The notes below the pieces were generated by a model. It was not told where the DNA came from and ran no database searches. It saw only the letters and a program-made list of their open reading frames with translations. A DNA stretch of 39,852 bases from Chloroflexota bacterium (GTDB lineage: Bacteria > Chloroflexota > Limnocylindria > Limnocylindrales > CSP1-4): NCBI GenBank assembly GCA_021802825.1, contig JAJZRG010000032.1, positions 1 through 39,852 of the forward strand, written 5' to 3'. Positions within the stretch are counted from its first letter, which is position 1, and the number at the start of each line of letters is the position of its first letter. The position numbers and the translations under genes are program-made. Shown in pieces: positions 7,205 through 15,303 of the stretch.

Positions 7205-8527
7205 CTAGCGCCGTCGCCCGAGCACCAGGTACACGAGGAGCGACGCCGCCAGCGACGGCAGCGTCCCGCCCAGCCACGGCGCGTACGTGATCACCGCCCA
7301 GTACGCCGCGATCCCGACACCCCAGGCCACGAATGCCGGCAGGCTGACCTCGCCTGACGTCGCCTCGTCCGGATAGTAGTCGGCAGTCGTCCGGCGGCCG
7401 CGCTTGAGCAGGAAGTAGTCGGCGAACAGCACGCCGTAGAGCGGCACGAACAGCGCGCCCACGAAGTACAGGAAGCTCTGGTACTGGCCGAGGTCCACCG
7501 TGAGGGCAATCCCCAGCGCCACCGCCCCGATGGCCGCGACGAGCCAGCGGGTGGGCAGGCCCGGCCGGATGTTCTTGACCGACATGGCGGCCGAGTAGAT
7601 GTCGGCGAAGGCGTTGTCCGACTCGTCGCCCAGGAGCAGGACCAGCCCCGCCGCCCCGAACGCGATGGCGAGGATCGACCCCACGAGGTCACCCTGCGGC
7701 AGATACAGCGCCAGCACCACGCCCAGCGCGTAGAAGCCGATGTTGGTGACGCCGTAGCCGATGACCGTGCCCCAGAACGCCGAGCGCGTGTTGCGCGCGA
7801 AGCGGTTGAAGTCGCCGACGATGGGCAGCCAGCTGACCGGCATCACGACCACGAGGTCGATCCCCTGGGCGAAGGTGAGGCTCCCGTCGCCGGGCCGGGC
7901 GACCGCCGCGCCGAGGTCCAGGTGGGTGGCGGCGTAGACCAGCATCCAGACGGCCGTGACGAGCACGATCCAGATGCCCGCCTTCTCGAGCCACTGGCGG
8001 ACCACGACGAGCGGCCCGCCGAGGCCCATGAGGATCACGACGCCGGCCCACAGGACCGCGAACAAGGGATAGGTGTTCGGACCGAGGATCGGCGTGGCCA
8101 GCCGGGCCGAGGCCTGGCCCATGAAGATGACCTCGAACGCGCCCCAGCCGACGAGCTGGACAACGTTGACAATGCTCGGCACGTAGCTACCCCGGACGCC
8201 GAAGCTGGGGCGCAGGGCCACCATCGCGGTCACCCCGCGGGCGCTCCCCACGGCCCCCGCCATACCCAGCAGCAGGACCCCGATCAGGGTGCCGAGCACG
8301 ATCGCCGCGATGGCGCCGCCGAACGACAGCCCGGGCACCAGGTACGTCCCGGCGAGCAGGACCAGCAGGCCAACCCCGAGGTCCGCCCAGAGCACGAAGA
8401 CGTCCAGGAAGCCCAGCACCCGATGGTGGCTGGGGACCGGCTCGATCCCCAGCTGGGCGGCCGCAAGGTCGCCCTGGGGCCGGTCCGGGCCGAGGGCGCT
8501 CGACGCGGGTGTCGACACTTCGGCCAT
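7205..8527 (-). CDS. cytX: NCS1-family transporter, probable HMP importer CytX
   Basis: A 440-residue polytopic protein with about 12 hydrophobic segments, matching the NCS1 nucleobase:cation symporter family. The N-terminal pattern LGIEPVP..HRVLGFLDVFVLW.DLGVGLLVL is that of the CytX subgroup, proposed hydroxymethylpyrimidine (HMP) transporters in thiamine loci. It is the last gene of the thiD-thiM-thiE-thiL operon, and its ATG overlaps the thiL stop (TGATG). Location and family together support import of the thiamine pyrimidine precursor, which ThiD then phosphorylates. The alternative, a cytosine or purine permease, is less likely given the riboswitch-controlled context. Confidence 0.87.
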   Translation of the reverse strand: MAEVSTPASSALGPDRPQGDLAAAQLGIEPVPSHHRVLGFLDVFVLWADLGVGLLVLLAGTYLVPGLSFGGAIAAIVLGTLIGVLLLGMAGAVGSARGVTAMVALRPSFGVRGSYVPSIVNVVQLVGWGAFEVIFMGQASARLATPILGPNTYPLFAVLWAGVVILMGLGGPLVVVRQWLEKAGIWIVLVTAVWMLVYAATHLDLGAAVARPGDGSLTFAQGIDLVVVMPVSWLPIVGDFNRFARNTRSAFWGTVIGYGVTNIGFYALGVVLALYLPQGDLVGSILAIAFGAAGLVLLLGDESDNAFADIYSAAMSVKNIRPGLPTRWLVAAIGAVALGIALTVDLGQYQSFLYFVGALFVPLYGVLFADYFLLKRGRRTTADYYPDEATSGEVSLPAFVAWGVGIAAYWAVITYAPWLGGTLPSLAASLLVYLVLGRRR

Positions 8528-9540
8528 CAGAACGCCACGTATCCCTTCGCGTCCAGGACGACGGGCCCCGACCCGTCGAGGAAGGTCACCTCACCGGGGC
8601 GCCCGCCGTCCAGGACGCGCCCGACGACCGTCAGGCCGCCGTGATCGGCGAGAGCCTCGGTCAACGCGTCGAGCCGGGCCGGGTCCACGGCGTAGAGCAG
8701 CTCGTAGTCCTCGCCGCCGGTTGCGGCGAGCTGGAGGGCCCGATCCCGCCCGAACGTCCGCACAGCCGTCTCGAACAGCGGCGCCGCGGCCAAGTCCACC
8801 TCGACGGACATCCCGCTCGCCTTCGCGATGTGGGCCGCCTCGCTCGCGAGCCCGTCGCTGATGTCGATGGCGCAGCGGACGTCCGCTGCGGCGAGGGCCT
8901 GGCCGGCGGCAAGGCGGGGCGTCGGGCGGTGCAGCGCGTCGAGCAGGGGCTGCAGGTCAACATCGTCACGCGCGCGCCCATCGATGAGCGCGGCGAGCCC
9001 TGCCGCGGCGCCGCCGAGGCGCCCAGTGACGGCGAGCAGGTCGCCCGGCCGCGCCGCGTCGCGCCGCAGCAGGTGGTCGGGCTCCGCCACCCCGACCAGC
9101 GCCACGTTGACCACGAGGGGCCCCGGCGACCGGACCGTGTCCCCGCCCACGACCGAGGTGCCCGTCCGGGTGGCGATCGCCTGGATTCCCCGGGCGATCC
9201 CGATCGCCTGTTCCCGGCGCTCGGGACTCACCCCGATCGAGAGGAGCGCCCGGCCGGGCCTGGCTCCCATCGCGGCGAGGTCCGAGAGGTTGACGGCCAG
9301 CGCCTTCCAGCCCACGTCCTCTGGGCTCGCCCAGTCGAGGCGGAAGTGGATGCCCTCGACCAGCATGTCGGTGGTCCCGACCGAGACCAGGCCGGCCGGG
9401 GTTGTCCAGGTGGCGGCGTCATCGCCAATGCCCAGTCCATCCGCTGGCTGGGCGAACAGCGCCGCCAGCTCGCCGATCAGCTCGAACTCGCCCGCGTCGG
9501 CGGCGCGCCGCGTCCCGGCGCCGACTCGAGGCCGCGTCAT
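8527..9540 (-). CDS. thiL: Thiamine-monophosphate kinase ThiL
   Basis: A 337-residue protein of the PurM/ThiL ATP-binding family. Visible landmarks are GIGDDAATW near residue 38, TTDMLVEGIHFRLDW (metal and substrate loop), K-A-L-A-V-N-L-S-D-L-A-A-M-G, the VVGGDTVRS stretch near 135 and IDISDGLASEA near 225. ThiL phosphorylates thiamine monophosphate to the active cofactor thiamine diphosphate, the final step of the pathway. Its ATG overlaps the thiE stop by four bases. The first 15 residues are an unconserved basic extension. The product also supplies the cofactor of the transketolase encoded at the start of the window. Confidence 0.95.
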   Translation of the reverse strand: MTRPRVGAGTRRAADAGEFELIGELAALFAQPADGLGIGDDAATWTTPAGLVSVGTTDMLVEGIHFRLDWASPEDVGWKALAVNLSDLAAMGARPGRALLSIGVSPERREQAIGIARGIQAIATRTGTSVVGGDTVRSPGPLVVNVALVGVAEPDHLLRRDAARPGDLLAVTGRLGGAAAGLAALIDGRARDDVDLQPLLDALHRPTPRLAAGQALAAADVRCAIDISDGLASEAAHIAKASGMSVEVDLAAAPLFETAVRTFGRDRALQLAATGGEDYELLYAVDPARLDALTEALADHGGLTVVGRVLDGGRPGEVTFLDGSGPVVLDAKGYVAF

Positions 9541-10268
9541 CGGCCGCCGCCCGAGCTTGTCGAAACGCCGGCGCCGGCTCGCGCACCGGTCCTGGCCCGT
9601 GCCGCCGTGACCGCATCGAGCAGTCCCCTTGCTGCCGCCCCGGGATCGTCGGCCATGGTGATCGCGCTGATCACGGCCACGACGTCCGCCCCTGCGAGGA
9701 TCGCCTCGCCCGCGCTCGTCACCGTGATCCCGCCGATCGCCACGATCGGCGCCGACGTCGCTCCCCGAGCGGCACCCAGTAGCGCCAGGCCGGTGTCGGT
9801 CGCGTCCGCCTTCGAGCCCGTGGGAAAGATGGCCCCGACGCCCAGGCCGTCGGCCTCGGCGGCATCCGCCGCGGCGAGCTGGCGGGCATCGGTGATCGAG
9901 AGCCCGATGAGCGCATCGGGACCAAGCAGCGAGCGCGCCACGGCCACCGGCAGGTCCTCCTGGCCGACGTGGACGCCATCGGCGCCGATGGCGATCGCGA
10001 GGTCGACCCGGTCGTTAACCACCAGCAGCGCACCGTGCTCGAGCGTCAGCGCCCGCAGCGCTTGGCCTATCTCGAGGGCCCGCCGGGCAGTCCCCTCCTT
10101 CTCGCGCAGCTGGACGATCCGGACGCCCGCCTGGAGCGCGGCTCGCGCGACCTCAACCGACGACCGGCCGCCCGACAAAGCCTCCTCGGTCACCAAGTAC
10201 ACGCCGGCGTCGCGGAGGAACGCCCGGCGGCTGGCGAGCAGATGCGTGGGTCCCGTGCGCACGGTCAC
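9537..10268 (-). CDS. thiE: Thiamine-phosphate synthase ThiE
   Basis: A 243-residue TIM-barrel enzyme that joins HMP diphosphate with hydroxyethylthiazole phosphate to give thiamine monophosphate. Family landmarks are QAGVRIVQLREKEG near residue 47, VVNDRVDLA-AIGADGVHVGQEDLP near 85-107, GLGVGAIFPTGSKADAT near 140 and IVAIGGIT near 175. The start is a GTG that overlaps the thiM stop (GTGA at 10265-10268). It overlaps thiL by four bases at the other end. The C-terminal 30 residues are Ala/Gly/Ser-rich and unlike the family core. Confidence 0.95.
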   Translation of the reverse strand: MTVRTGPTHLLASRRAFLRDAGVYLVTEEALSGGRSSVEVARAALQAGVRIVQLREKEGTARRALEIGQALRALTLEHGALLVVNDRVDLAIAIGADGVHVGQEDLPVAVARSLLGPDALIGLSITDARQLAAADAAEADGLGVGAIFPTGSKADATDTGLALLGAARGATSAPIVAIGGITVTSAGEAILAGADVVAVISAITMADDPGAAARGLLDAVTAARARTGARAGAGVSTSSGGGR

Positions 10269-11086
10269 GCCGCGACGGCCCCCAGCTCGGCGCGCGCCCG
10301 TGACCGGATCGCGTCCGCGTCGAGCAGGTACACCGCGTCCATCAGGTTCTGGCGGAACGTTCCCGGCCCGGCGCTCTGCCGGGCCGCGATTTCGCCCGCG
10401 ATCCCGAATGCGATCATCGCAGTTGCGGCGGCGACGAAGGAGTCATCGACAACGGCGCGGAACGAGGCGACGACGGCCGTCGCCATGCAGCCCGAGCCGG
10501 TGATGGCCCCCATCAGCGGGTGCCCGTTGGAGATGCTCGCTGTTCGGGTGGCGTCGGCCACGTGGTCAACGGCGCCGCTCACGACCGCCGCGCCACCGGT
10601 TCGGCCGGCCACCGCCCGCGCGGCCCCCGCCGGGTCATCGGCCGTCACGGAGTCCACGCCGCGGATCGCTGCCGCCAGCCCCGCCATCGACGAGAGCTCG
10701 GCAGCGTTGCCCCGCACCACGTCGACGCGGACCGCGCCCAGGATCTCCTCGACCGCGTCGGTCCGTAGCCGGGTGGCGCCCACCCCCACCGGGTCGAGCA
10801 CGACGGGCACGCCGCTCGCGTTCGCCTGGCGGCCGGCCGCCACCATCGCCTCGACCCAGGCGGGCTCGAGCGTGCCGATGTTGAGCACCAGCGCGCCCGC
10901 GTAGCGGACCATCTCCTCCACTTCGCCCAGTGCGTGCGCCATGACCGGCGAGGCGCCGATGTGGAGCGTTACGTTGGCCGTGTCGTTCATCACCACGTAG
11001 TTGGTGATCTGGTGGATGAGCGGCCGCCGGGCGCGGATCTCGGCCAGGGCAGCGACGGTCGCCTCGGTCAGGTCGAGGTCAGGCAT
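10265..11086 (-). CDS. thiM: Hydroxyethylthiazole kinase ThiM
   Basis: A 273-residue ribokinase-fold salvage enzyme that phosphorylates hydroxyethylthiazole. Characteristic stretches are RRPLIHQITNYVVMNDTANVTLHIGASPVMAHA split over residues 19-50, VVLDPVGVGATRLR near 95, RGNAAELSSMAG near 122 and the anion-hole GSGCMATA near 200 with the catalytic Cys. A ribosome binding site (CTGGAGG) precedes the ATG and lies inside the end of thiD, with which it overlaps by eight bases. Its presence, with no thiazole synthesis genes in view, marks this operon as salvage-oriented. Confidence 0.95.
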   Translation of the reverse strand: MPDLDLTEATVAALAEIRARRPLIHQITNYVVMNDTANVTLHIGASPVMAHALGEVEEMVRYAGALVLNIGTLEPAWVEAMVAAGRQANASGVPVVLDPVGVGATRLRTDAVEEILGAVRVDVVRGNAAELSSMAGLAAAIRGVDSVTADDPAGAARAVAGRTGGAAVVSGAVDHVADATRTASISNGHPLMGAITGSGCMATAVVASFRAVVDDSFVAAATAMIAFGIAGEIAARQSAGPGTFRQNLMDAVYLLDADAIRSRARAELGAVAA

Positions 11087-11987
11087 GCCGGTACCTCCAG
11101 AGGTGGTTCACAGGTCCGTGGCCGGCGCCAAGCGGCTCGGCGTGTTCGATTGCCCCATGCAGGTAGGCCTTCGCGGCTTGAGCGGCGGCGAGCGGATCGA
11201 GTCCCCTGGCCAGCCCCGCGGCGATCGCGGCCGAGAACGTGCAGCCGGTCCCGTGCGTGCGCGCTGTGACCAGTCGGGGCGCTGAGAGCACGTGGAACTC
11301 GGCGCCGTCGAAGACGATGTCGTCTGCGCGGTCACCCTGGAGGTGTCCGCCCTTGACGATGACGAAGCGCGGGCCGAGGTCGCGGATGCGGCGCGCCGCC
11401 TCCCGCGCACTGGTGGCGTCGTCGACCCCGATGCCGGCGAGCACGCTCGCCTCGGGCGCATTGGGCGTGACCACGAGAGCCATTGGCAGCAGCGTCTGCC
11501 GGAGGGCGCTCACGGCGTCCTCGCGCAGCAGCCGGGCGCCGCTCTTGGCCACCATCACGGGGTCCACCACCAGCGGCAGCGGCGCCTGGGCGCGGAGCCG
11601 GTCGGCAACCGCCTCGATGATCGCCGCGCTCGACAGCATCCCGGTCTTGGCCGCGTCCGCGCCGATGTCGTCGAGGACTGCGTCAATCTGCGCCGCTACG
11701 ACCTCGGGGGGCACCTCGTGGACCGCCCGCACCTCGACGGTGTTCTGGGCGGTGATGGCGGTGATCACCGAGGCGCCGTAGACGCCCAGCGCCGCGAACG
11801 TCTTGAGGTCCGCCTGGATGCCGGCGCCACCACCCGAATCGGATCCGGCGATGGTCAGCGCACGCGGGCGCTGTCGACCCGCGGTCGTGGGCTGTCGTTT
11901 GGGATCGGGCGCGGGCCCGCCGACGCTCGGGGCCGTCTCGCTCACGTCTTGGCCATCTCCAGCAGTGCGGTTCCGGAGAGGTGCCAT
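11079..11987 (-). CDS. thiD: HMP/HMP-phosphate kinase ThiD
   Basis: A 302-residue ribokinase-family enzyme that phosphorylates hydroxymethylpyrimidine twice to HMP diphosphate. Landmarks are [22 protein letters not shown] (residues 43-64), TAITAQNT near 78, KTGML near 113, [11 protein letters not shown] near 140, VIVKGGH near 213 and [11 protein letters not shown] near 245. The N-terminal 40 residues are poorly conserved. The ATG at 11987 lies only about 10 bases past the riboswitch; a GTG at 11945 (MSETAPS), with GGAG upstream, is a credible alternative start. It is the first gene of the riboswitch-controlled operon. Confidence 0.94.
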   Translation of the reverse strand: MAPLRNRTAGDGQDVSETAPSVGGPAPDPKRQPTTAGRQRPRALTIAGSDSGGGAGIQADLKTFAALGVYGASVITAITAQNTVEVRAVHEVPPEVVAAQIDAVLDDIGADAAKTGMLSSAAIIEAVADRLRAQAPLPLVVDPVMVAKSGARLLREDAVSALRQTLLPMALVVTPNAPEASVLAGIGVDDATSAREAARRIRDLGPRFVIVKGGHLQGDRADDIVFDGAEFHVLSAPRLVTARTHGTGCTFSAAIAAGLARGLDPLAAAQAAKAYLHGAIEHAEPLGAGHGPVNHLWRYRHA

Positions 11988-11996
11988 GGCGTGTGC

Positions 11997-12090
11997 TGCC
12001 TGCTTCCTTCGCTGGCATGACCCAGATCAGGTGCGGCGGGTCGGTGGCGGAGCCACCCTCTCAGCGCGTTCGGCGCTCCCCGGAGGCGGT
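11997..12090 (-). ncRNA. TPP (THI-box) riboswitch
   Basis: Read on the minus strand, the segment has the conserved thi-box elements in order. These are CCGGGGAGC (12076-12084), CTGAGAGGGTGGC, the pairing ACCGACCC arm, then CACCTGATCTGGGTCATGCCAGCGAAGGAAGCA to about 11997, which closely follows the canonical CCTGATCTGGATAATGCCAGCG-AGGGA core. It lies immediately before thiD. Binding of thiamine diphosphate is expected to lower expression of the whole thiD-thiM-thiE-thiL-cytX operon. No strong intrinsic terminator follows it, so control of translation start access at thiD is likelier than attenuation. Confidence 0.95.
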
Positions 12091-12157
12091 GTTCGGTTGT
12101 CGGCGCAGTCTACACCCGTCGCCGGGACAGGCGATGCTTCGGCCCCAACCGCCACTT

Positions 12158-12172
12158 TTCAATCCTTTCGAA
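12158..12172. repeat. 15-bp motif TTCAATCCTTTCGAA, copy 1
   Basis: An identical 15-mer occurs here and at 12348-12362. The motif is weakly palindromic (TTC-A....T-GAA). This copy lies upstream of the thiamine riboswitch on the minus strand, close to where the thi operon promoter should be. Confidence 0.7.
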
Positions 12173-12347
12173 GGTCCAGGCCCAGCTGCCGCAGCCCAAC
12201 AGCCCTCTTCAGTCGTCTCGGCCGCCGATGACCACTGCGGCGACGTCGAGGCCGGCTCCGCGCTTCTCCGGCTCGGTCAGACCGGCGCCCCGAGCGGGAG
12301 CGGGAGCCGCGCGAACGCTGGATAAGCCGCCCGTGAGGCGCCCGCGG

Positions 12348-12362
12348 TTCAATCCTTTCGAA
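12348..12362. repeat. 15-bp motif TTCAATCCTTTCGAA, copy 2
   Basis: An exact copy of the 15-mer at 12158-12172, ending directly before the ATG at 12363 of the HTH protein. Such a position would suit an autoregulatory operator, but binding is only inferred. Confidence 0.7.
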
Positions 12363-13226
12363 ATGTCGCCTCGTCGTCGCTCCGAGCCCATGTCGTCCGC
12401 GGCTCAGGCCGCCCTTGTGCGCATGTCGGTCAGCGCCGGCCAGTCGCTGCGGGATGAGCGCCGGCGTCGGGCATGGACACTCCAGGGGACGGCCCACCGC
12501 GCTGGCCTCGCCATCGGCGTTGTGCATCGGATCGAGGCCGGCGAGACCGCGAGCCTCGAGTCGTACGCCCGGCTCGGGGTCGCGCTCGGCATGCGGCCGG
12601 CGCTGTCCTATGTCGATGAGCGCGGCCGCCCGAGCCGCAGTCTGGGCGACAGCGCGGACTTCGTCCACGCCGCGATGAGCGAGCTCGAGGCGAGGGCGCT
12701 GGCGCGACCCGGGCGCACGATATCGATCGACGAGCCCTACCAGCACTACCAGTTCGCCGGCCGCGCCGACCTCCTCGCGTGGGACGGCAGGGACCTGCTC
12801 CACATCGAGAACCGGACGCGCTTCCCGAACCTCCAGGACGCCGCCGGCAGCTACAACGCCAAGCGGCAGTACCTCGCGCGGGCGCTCGCCGAGCGAGCCG
12901 GCATCGGTCCAACCGGCTGGCGCAGCGTGACCCATGTGATGGCGTGCCTGTGGTCGTCCGAGGTGCTGCACGTGCTCCGGCTGCGCAGCGCCACATTCGC
13001 CGCGCTCTGCCCCCACAGTCCCGAAGGGCTCCAAGCGTGGCTCGCCGGCGCGGCGCCCGAGCCGGGCGTCACGAGCTCGCTCGTCGTCCTCGACCCGCTC
13101 GTGGCGTTCGGGTCGCGCAGGCGAACGGTCGCCGCCCTCGCCGACGTCCCCCGGCTCGACCCGCGGTACCGCGGCTACGCGGAGGCGGCCGAGGCCCTCC
13201 GACGCGACATGGGCCGAGCACGCTGA
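12363..13226 (+). CDS. XRE-type HTH protein with possible nuclease-like C-terminal domain
   Basis: A 287-residue protein when started at ATG 12363; the frame is open further upstream but that part is low-complexity, and ATG 12390 is another option. Residues 26-85 look like an XRE helix-turn-helix (S-L-R-D-E-R-R-R-R-A-W-T-L-Q-G-T-A, then H-R-I-E-A-G-E-T-A-S-L-E). The rest contains GRADLLAWD, LLHIENRTRFPNLQDA and S-Y-N-A-K-R-Q-Y-L. This Asp...Glu-x-Asn/Arg arrangement is reminiscent of a PD-(D/E)XK nuclease-like core, but the match is by eye only and the E-x-K motif is altered. It is monocistronic. It may be a standalone regulator or half of a defence or mobile-element function; I do not assign one. 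Confidence 0.7.
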   Translation: MSPRRRSEPMSSAAQAALVRMSVSAGQSLRDERRRRAWTLQGTAHRAGLAIGVVHRIEAGETASLESYARLGVALGMRPALSYVDERGRPSRSLGDSADFVHAAMSELEARALARPGRTISIDEPYQHYQFAGRADLLAWDGRDLLHIENRTRFPNLQDAAGSYNAKRQYLARALAERAGIGPTGWRSVTHVMACLWSSEVLHVLRLRSATFAALCPHSPEGLQAWLAGAAPEPGVTSSLVVLDPLVAFGSRRRTVAALADVPRLDPRYRGYAEAAEALRRDMGRAR

Positions 13227-13325
13227 GGAGGGCGCCCGGACGGCACGCAGCCAGCAGCGCAGGCCGCGGCTCGAGACCGTGCGGGGGCGGGGCTGAGGAG
13301 GGCGCCCGGACGGCACGCAGCCAGC
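13222..13325. repeat. 34-bp direct repeat, two copies 70 bp apart
   Basis: The 34-base sequence beginning GCTGAGGAGGGCGCCC is present at 13222-13255 and again, identical, at 13292-13325. The first copy covers the stop codon of the HTH gene and both lie between it and the convergent VIT-family gene. The 36-base spacer is GC-rich. Duplication by slippage or an old insertion footprint are both possible. Confidence 0.85.
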
Positions 13326-13381
13326 GGCCCCCGCCCTGGTGCGCGCCGATGGCCATCTGCGAGGTGAACCCGCTGCCGCAC

Positions 13382-14116
13382 TCAGCCCGTCGTGACGTCG
13401 AACAGGCGACCGATCCCCCACGTGAGCGCCATTGCGGCCGACCCGCCGATCACGTTGCGCAGGATCGGGCGGGTCATCGTCGAGCCGCTGATCAGAGCGC
13501 TGACCCATCCGGTGAGGAACAGGCCGGCCAGGCCCACGGCCACCGTCACCGGGATCCGGAGCTCGACGGGCGCCAGGAGCATGGACGCCAGCGGAAGGAT
13601 GAACCCGGCGGTGAACGACACCGCGGAGGCGATCGCGGCATGCCAGGGCGTGGTCAGCTCGTCCTGGTGGACGCCGAACTCGGCCCGCAAGTGGGCGGCC
13701 AGCGGGTTGTGCTCGGTCAGCTCCTGCACCACCGCCCGCGCCGTGCCGTCGGACAGGCCCTGGCCGCGGTAGACCCCGACCAGCTCCTCGAACTCCTCCT
13801 CGGGCGTGTGCGAGAGGTCGTGGCGCTCCTTGGCGATTAGCGCCTCCTCGGTGTCGCGCTGGCTGGACACCGACACGTACTCGCCCATCGCCATGGCCGT
13901 CGCGCCCGCGAGCAGACCCGCCACGCCGGCCAGCATGATGGCCGCGAGGTTGGCGGGGTTCACCGCCGCCACGCCGATCGTGATGCCCGCCCCGGAGACC
14001 ACGCCGTCGTTGGCTCCCAGGACGGCGGCCCTCAGCCAGTTCAGCTTGGCCCCCAGGCCGCCGAACCCGACGGTCTCGCCGGGCGCGCCGGGCACCCCGG
14101 CAACGTTGCTCGCCAT
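13382..14116 (-). CDS. VIT1/CCC1-family metal transporter
   Basis: A 244-residue membrane protein. After a short cytoplasmic start come LNWLRAAVLGANDGVVSGAGITIGVAA and AIMLAGVAGLLAGATAMAMGEYVSVSSQRD, the hallmark first two helices of the VIT1/CCC1 family, whose Gly/Ala-rich faces and Met/Glu residues conduct Fe2+ or Mn2+. A hydrophilic metal-binding helical segment rich in Glu follows (residues 90-135: EEEFEELVG). Three more membrane helices complete the five-helix fold. The ATG at 14116 has GGGGAG nine bases upstream; a TTG at 14125 abuts that site and is rejected. It lies five bases downstream of the hydrolase stop, so the two are probably one operon. Confidence 0.9.
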   Translation of the reverse strand: MASNVAGVPGAPGETVGFGGLGAKLNWLRAAVLGANDGVVSGAGITIGVAAVNPANLAAIMLAGVAGLLAGATAMAMGEYVSVSSQRDTEEALIAKERHDLSHTPEEEFEELVGVYRGQGLSDGTARAVVQELTEHNPLAAHLRAEFGVHQDELTTPWHAAIASAVSFTAGFILPLASMLLAPVELRIPVTVAVGLAGLFLTGWVSALISGSTMTRPILRNVIGGSAAMALTWGIGRLFDVTTG

Positions 14117-14121
14117 GCTGC

Positions 14122-15006
14122 TCAACTCCCCGCGACGCCGGCCGCTACCTGACTTCGAATCCAGGTGACGACCGCGGCCAGCACTTCGGCATGCTCAGGC
14201 TCGTGGTGGCATTCGTGCCGCAGACCCGGCCATACCCGGCGCGTCACGTTGCCTTTCAGAGCCAGCACGTCGGCCGACCGCAGCGGAACGATCGGATCGT
14301 CCGAACCTTGGAGAAGATACGTTGGAACAGGCATCGACGCGACCCCGGGCAAGAGCGACTGGAGCCGATCCTGCTCAGCGAACGCCTCGGCGCCGAAGCG
14401 GACGGTCGAGCTTCCGATGCACAGCGGGTCGGCATCCGCCTTCGCCCGCACCGACGGGTCGCGAGACAGGCCGTCGTTGGCGAGCCCGTTGGCGAGGCGC
14501 ATCCGCGGCACGATGCCGGTGAGGATCGCGGCGAGCTTCTTCTTCCAGGCGGGCTGCACGGAATCGATCGCGGGCCCCGAGAGGACCAGCAGGTCTGGCA
14601 TCGGCCGACCAGTTCCCGGCAGGACGTAGCCCGCGGCGATCAGGCCGCCGAGCGAGTGGGCGTACATCACGAGCGGCAGCCCGGGGCGCTCCGCGCGCGT
14701 CGCCTCGACCCGATTGGCGAGGTCGTCGTGGAGCTGGGCCCAGGTGTCCACGTAGGCACGGAAGCCCGACGACCCGCCGAATCCGCGGTGGTCATAGGCG
14801 TAGACGTCGATGCCGGCCTCGGTCAGCGCGGCGCCCACCGTCTCGTAGCGGCCCGCATGCTCGCCCAGACCGTGGACGATCAGGGCGACGGCCCAGGGAT
14901 CCCCGACCGGCGTCCAGTGGAGCGTGCGGAGGGTCGTGGCGTCGGCCATCCTGGCGATCCCCTCGGCCGGGACCAGCGGTTCTGCCGTCGAAGTCGCCCA
15001 TGTCAT
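14122..15006 (-). CDS. Alpha/beta hydrolase, monoacylglycerol lipase/lysophospholipase type
   Basis: A 294-residue serine hydrolase. The oxyanion region is ALIVHGLGEHAGRY (residues 41-54) and the nucleophile elbow A-H-S-L-G-G holds Ser118. The acid is Asp237 in GSDDPIV, and His264 in G-L-R-H-E completes the triad. The HGLGEH and YDHRGFG motifs place it in the lysophospholipase/monoglyceride lipase subfamily (COG2267). GGCAGGAGAC precedes the ATG. No signal peptide is evident, so it is probably cytoplasmic and acts on acylglycerols or similar esters. The downstream VIT-family gene appears co-transcribed, with no obvious functional link. Confidence 0.9.
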   Translation of the reverse strand: MTWATSTAEPLVPAEGIARMADATTLRTLHWTPVGDPWAVALIVHGLGEHAGRYETVGAALTEAGIDVYAYDHRGFGGSSGFRAYVDTWAQLHDDLANRVEATRAERPGLPLVMYAHSLGGLIAAGYVLPGTGRPMPDLLVLSGPAIDSVQPAWKKKLAAILTGIVPRMRLANGLANDGLSRDPSVRAKADADPLCIGSSTVRFGAEAFAEQDRLQSLLPGVASMPVPTYLLQGSDDPIVPLRSADVLALKGNVTRRVWPGLRHECHHEPEHAEVLAAVVTWIRSQVAAGVAGS

Positions 15007-15303
15007 GGCTGTCTCCTGCCGTCGCCGGCCCCCAACCCCAGACGGTACGCCCTCGGGGCGGCGGGATGCCGGTCGCCCGCGCGAGGCCCTGAGGGTGCCG
15101 CGACCGGACGACGCGCACGCAAGCGGGGCCGAGCGCGCCGAAGGGTGCGGCCACGATGCGCGCGTGAGGGGCCCAGCGCACGTCCTGTGCGCGGGCGACC
15201 TGCTCGAGAACGGCGCGGCCCCTACTTCGGCGACGGCTTCCCGCTCGACTGGCGCGCCACGGCGCGGGCGAATCCTCGCGATGACGTACCCGCCGCGCCA
15301 GGG
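15007..15303. other. Intergenic region, nothing recognised
   Basis: It lies between two minus-strand genes and should hold the promoter of the hydrolase-VIT pair. The sequence is uniformly GC-rich, and no clear promoter hexamers, hairpin terminator or coding segment could be picked out by eye. Confidence 0.5.

Noticed and set aside
8509..10503. Long plus-strand open frame across thiL and thiE
   Set aside because: It is antisense to overlapping thi genes with strong family matches; the composition is that of a shadow.
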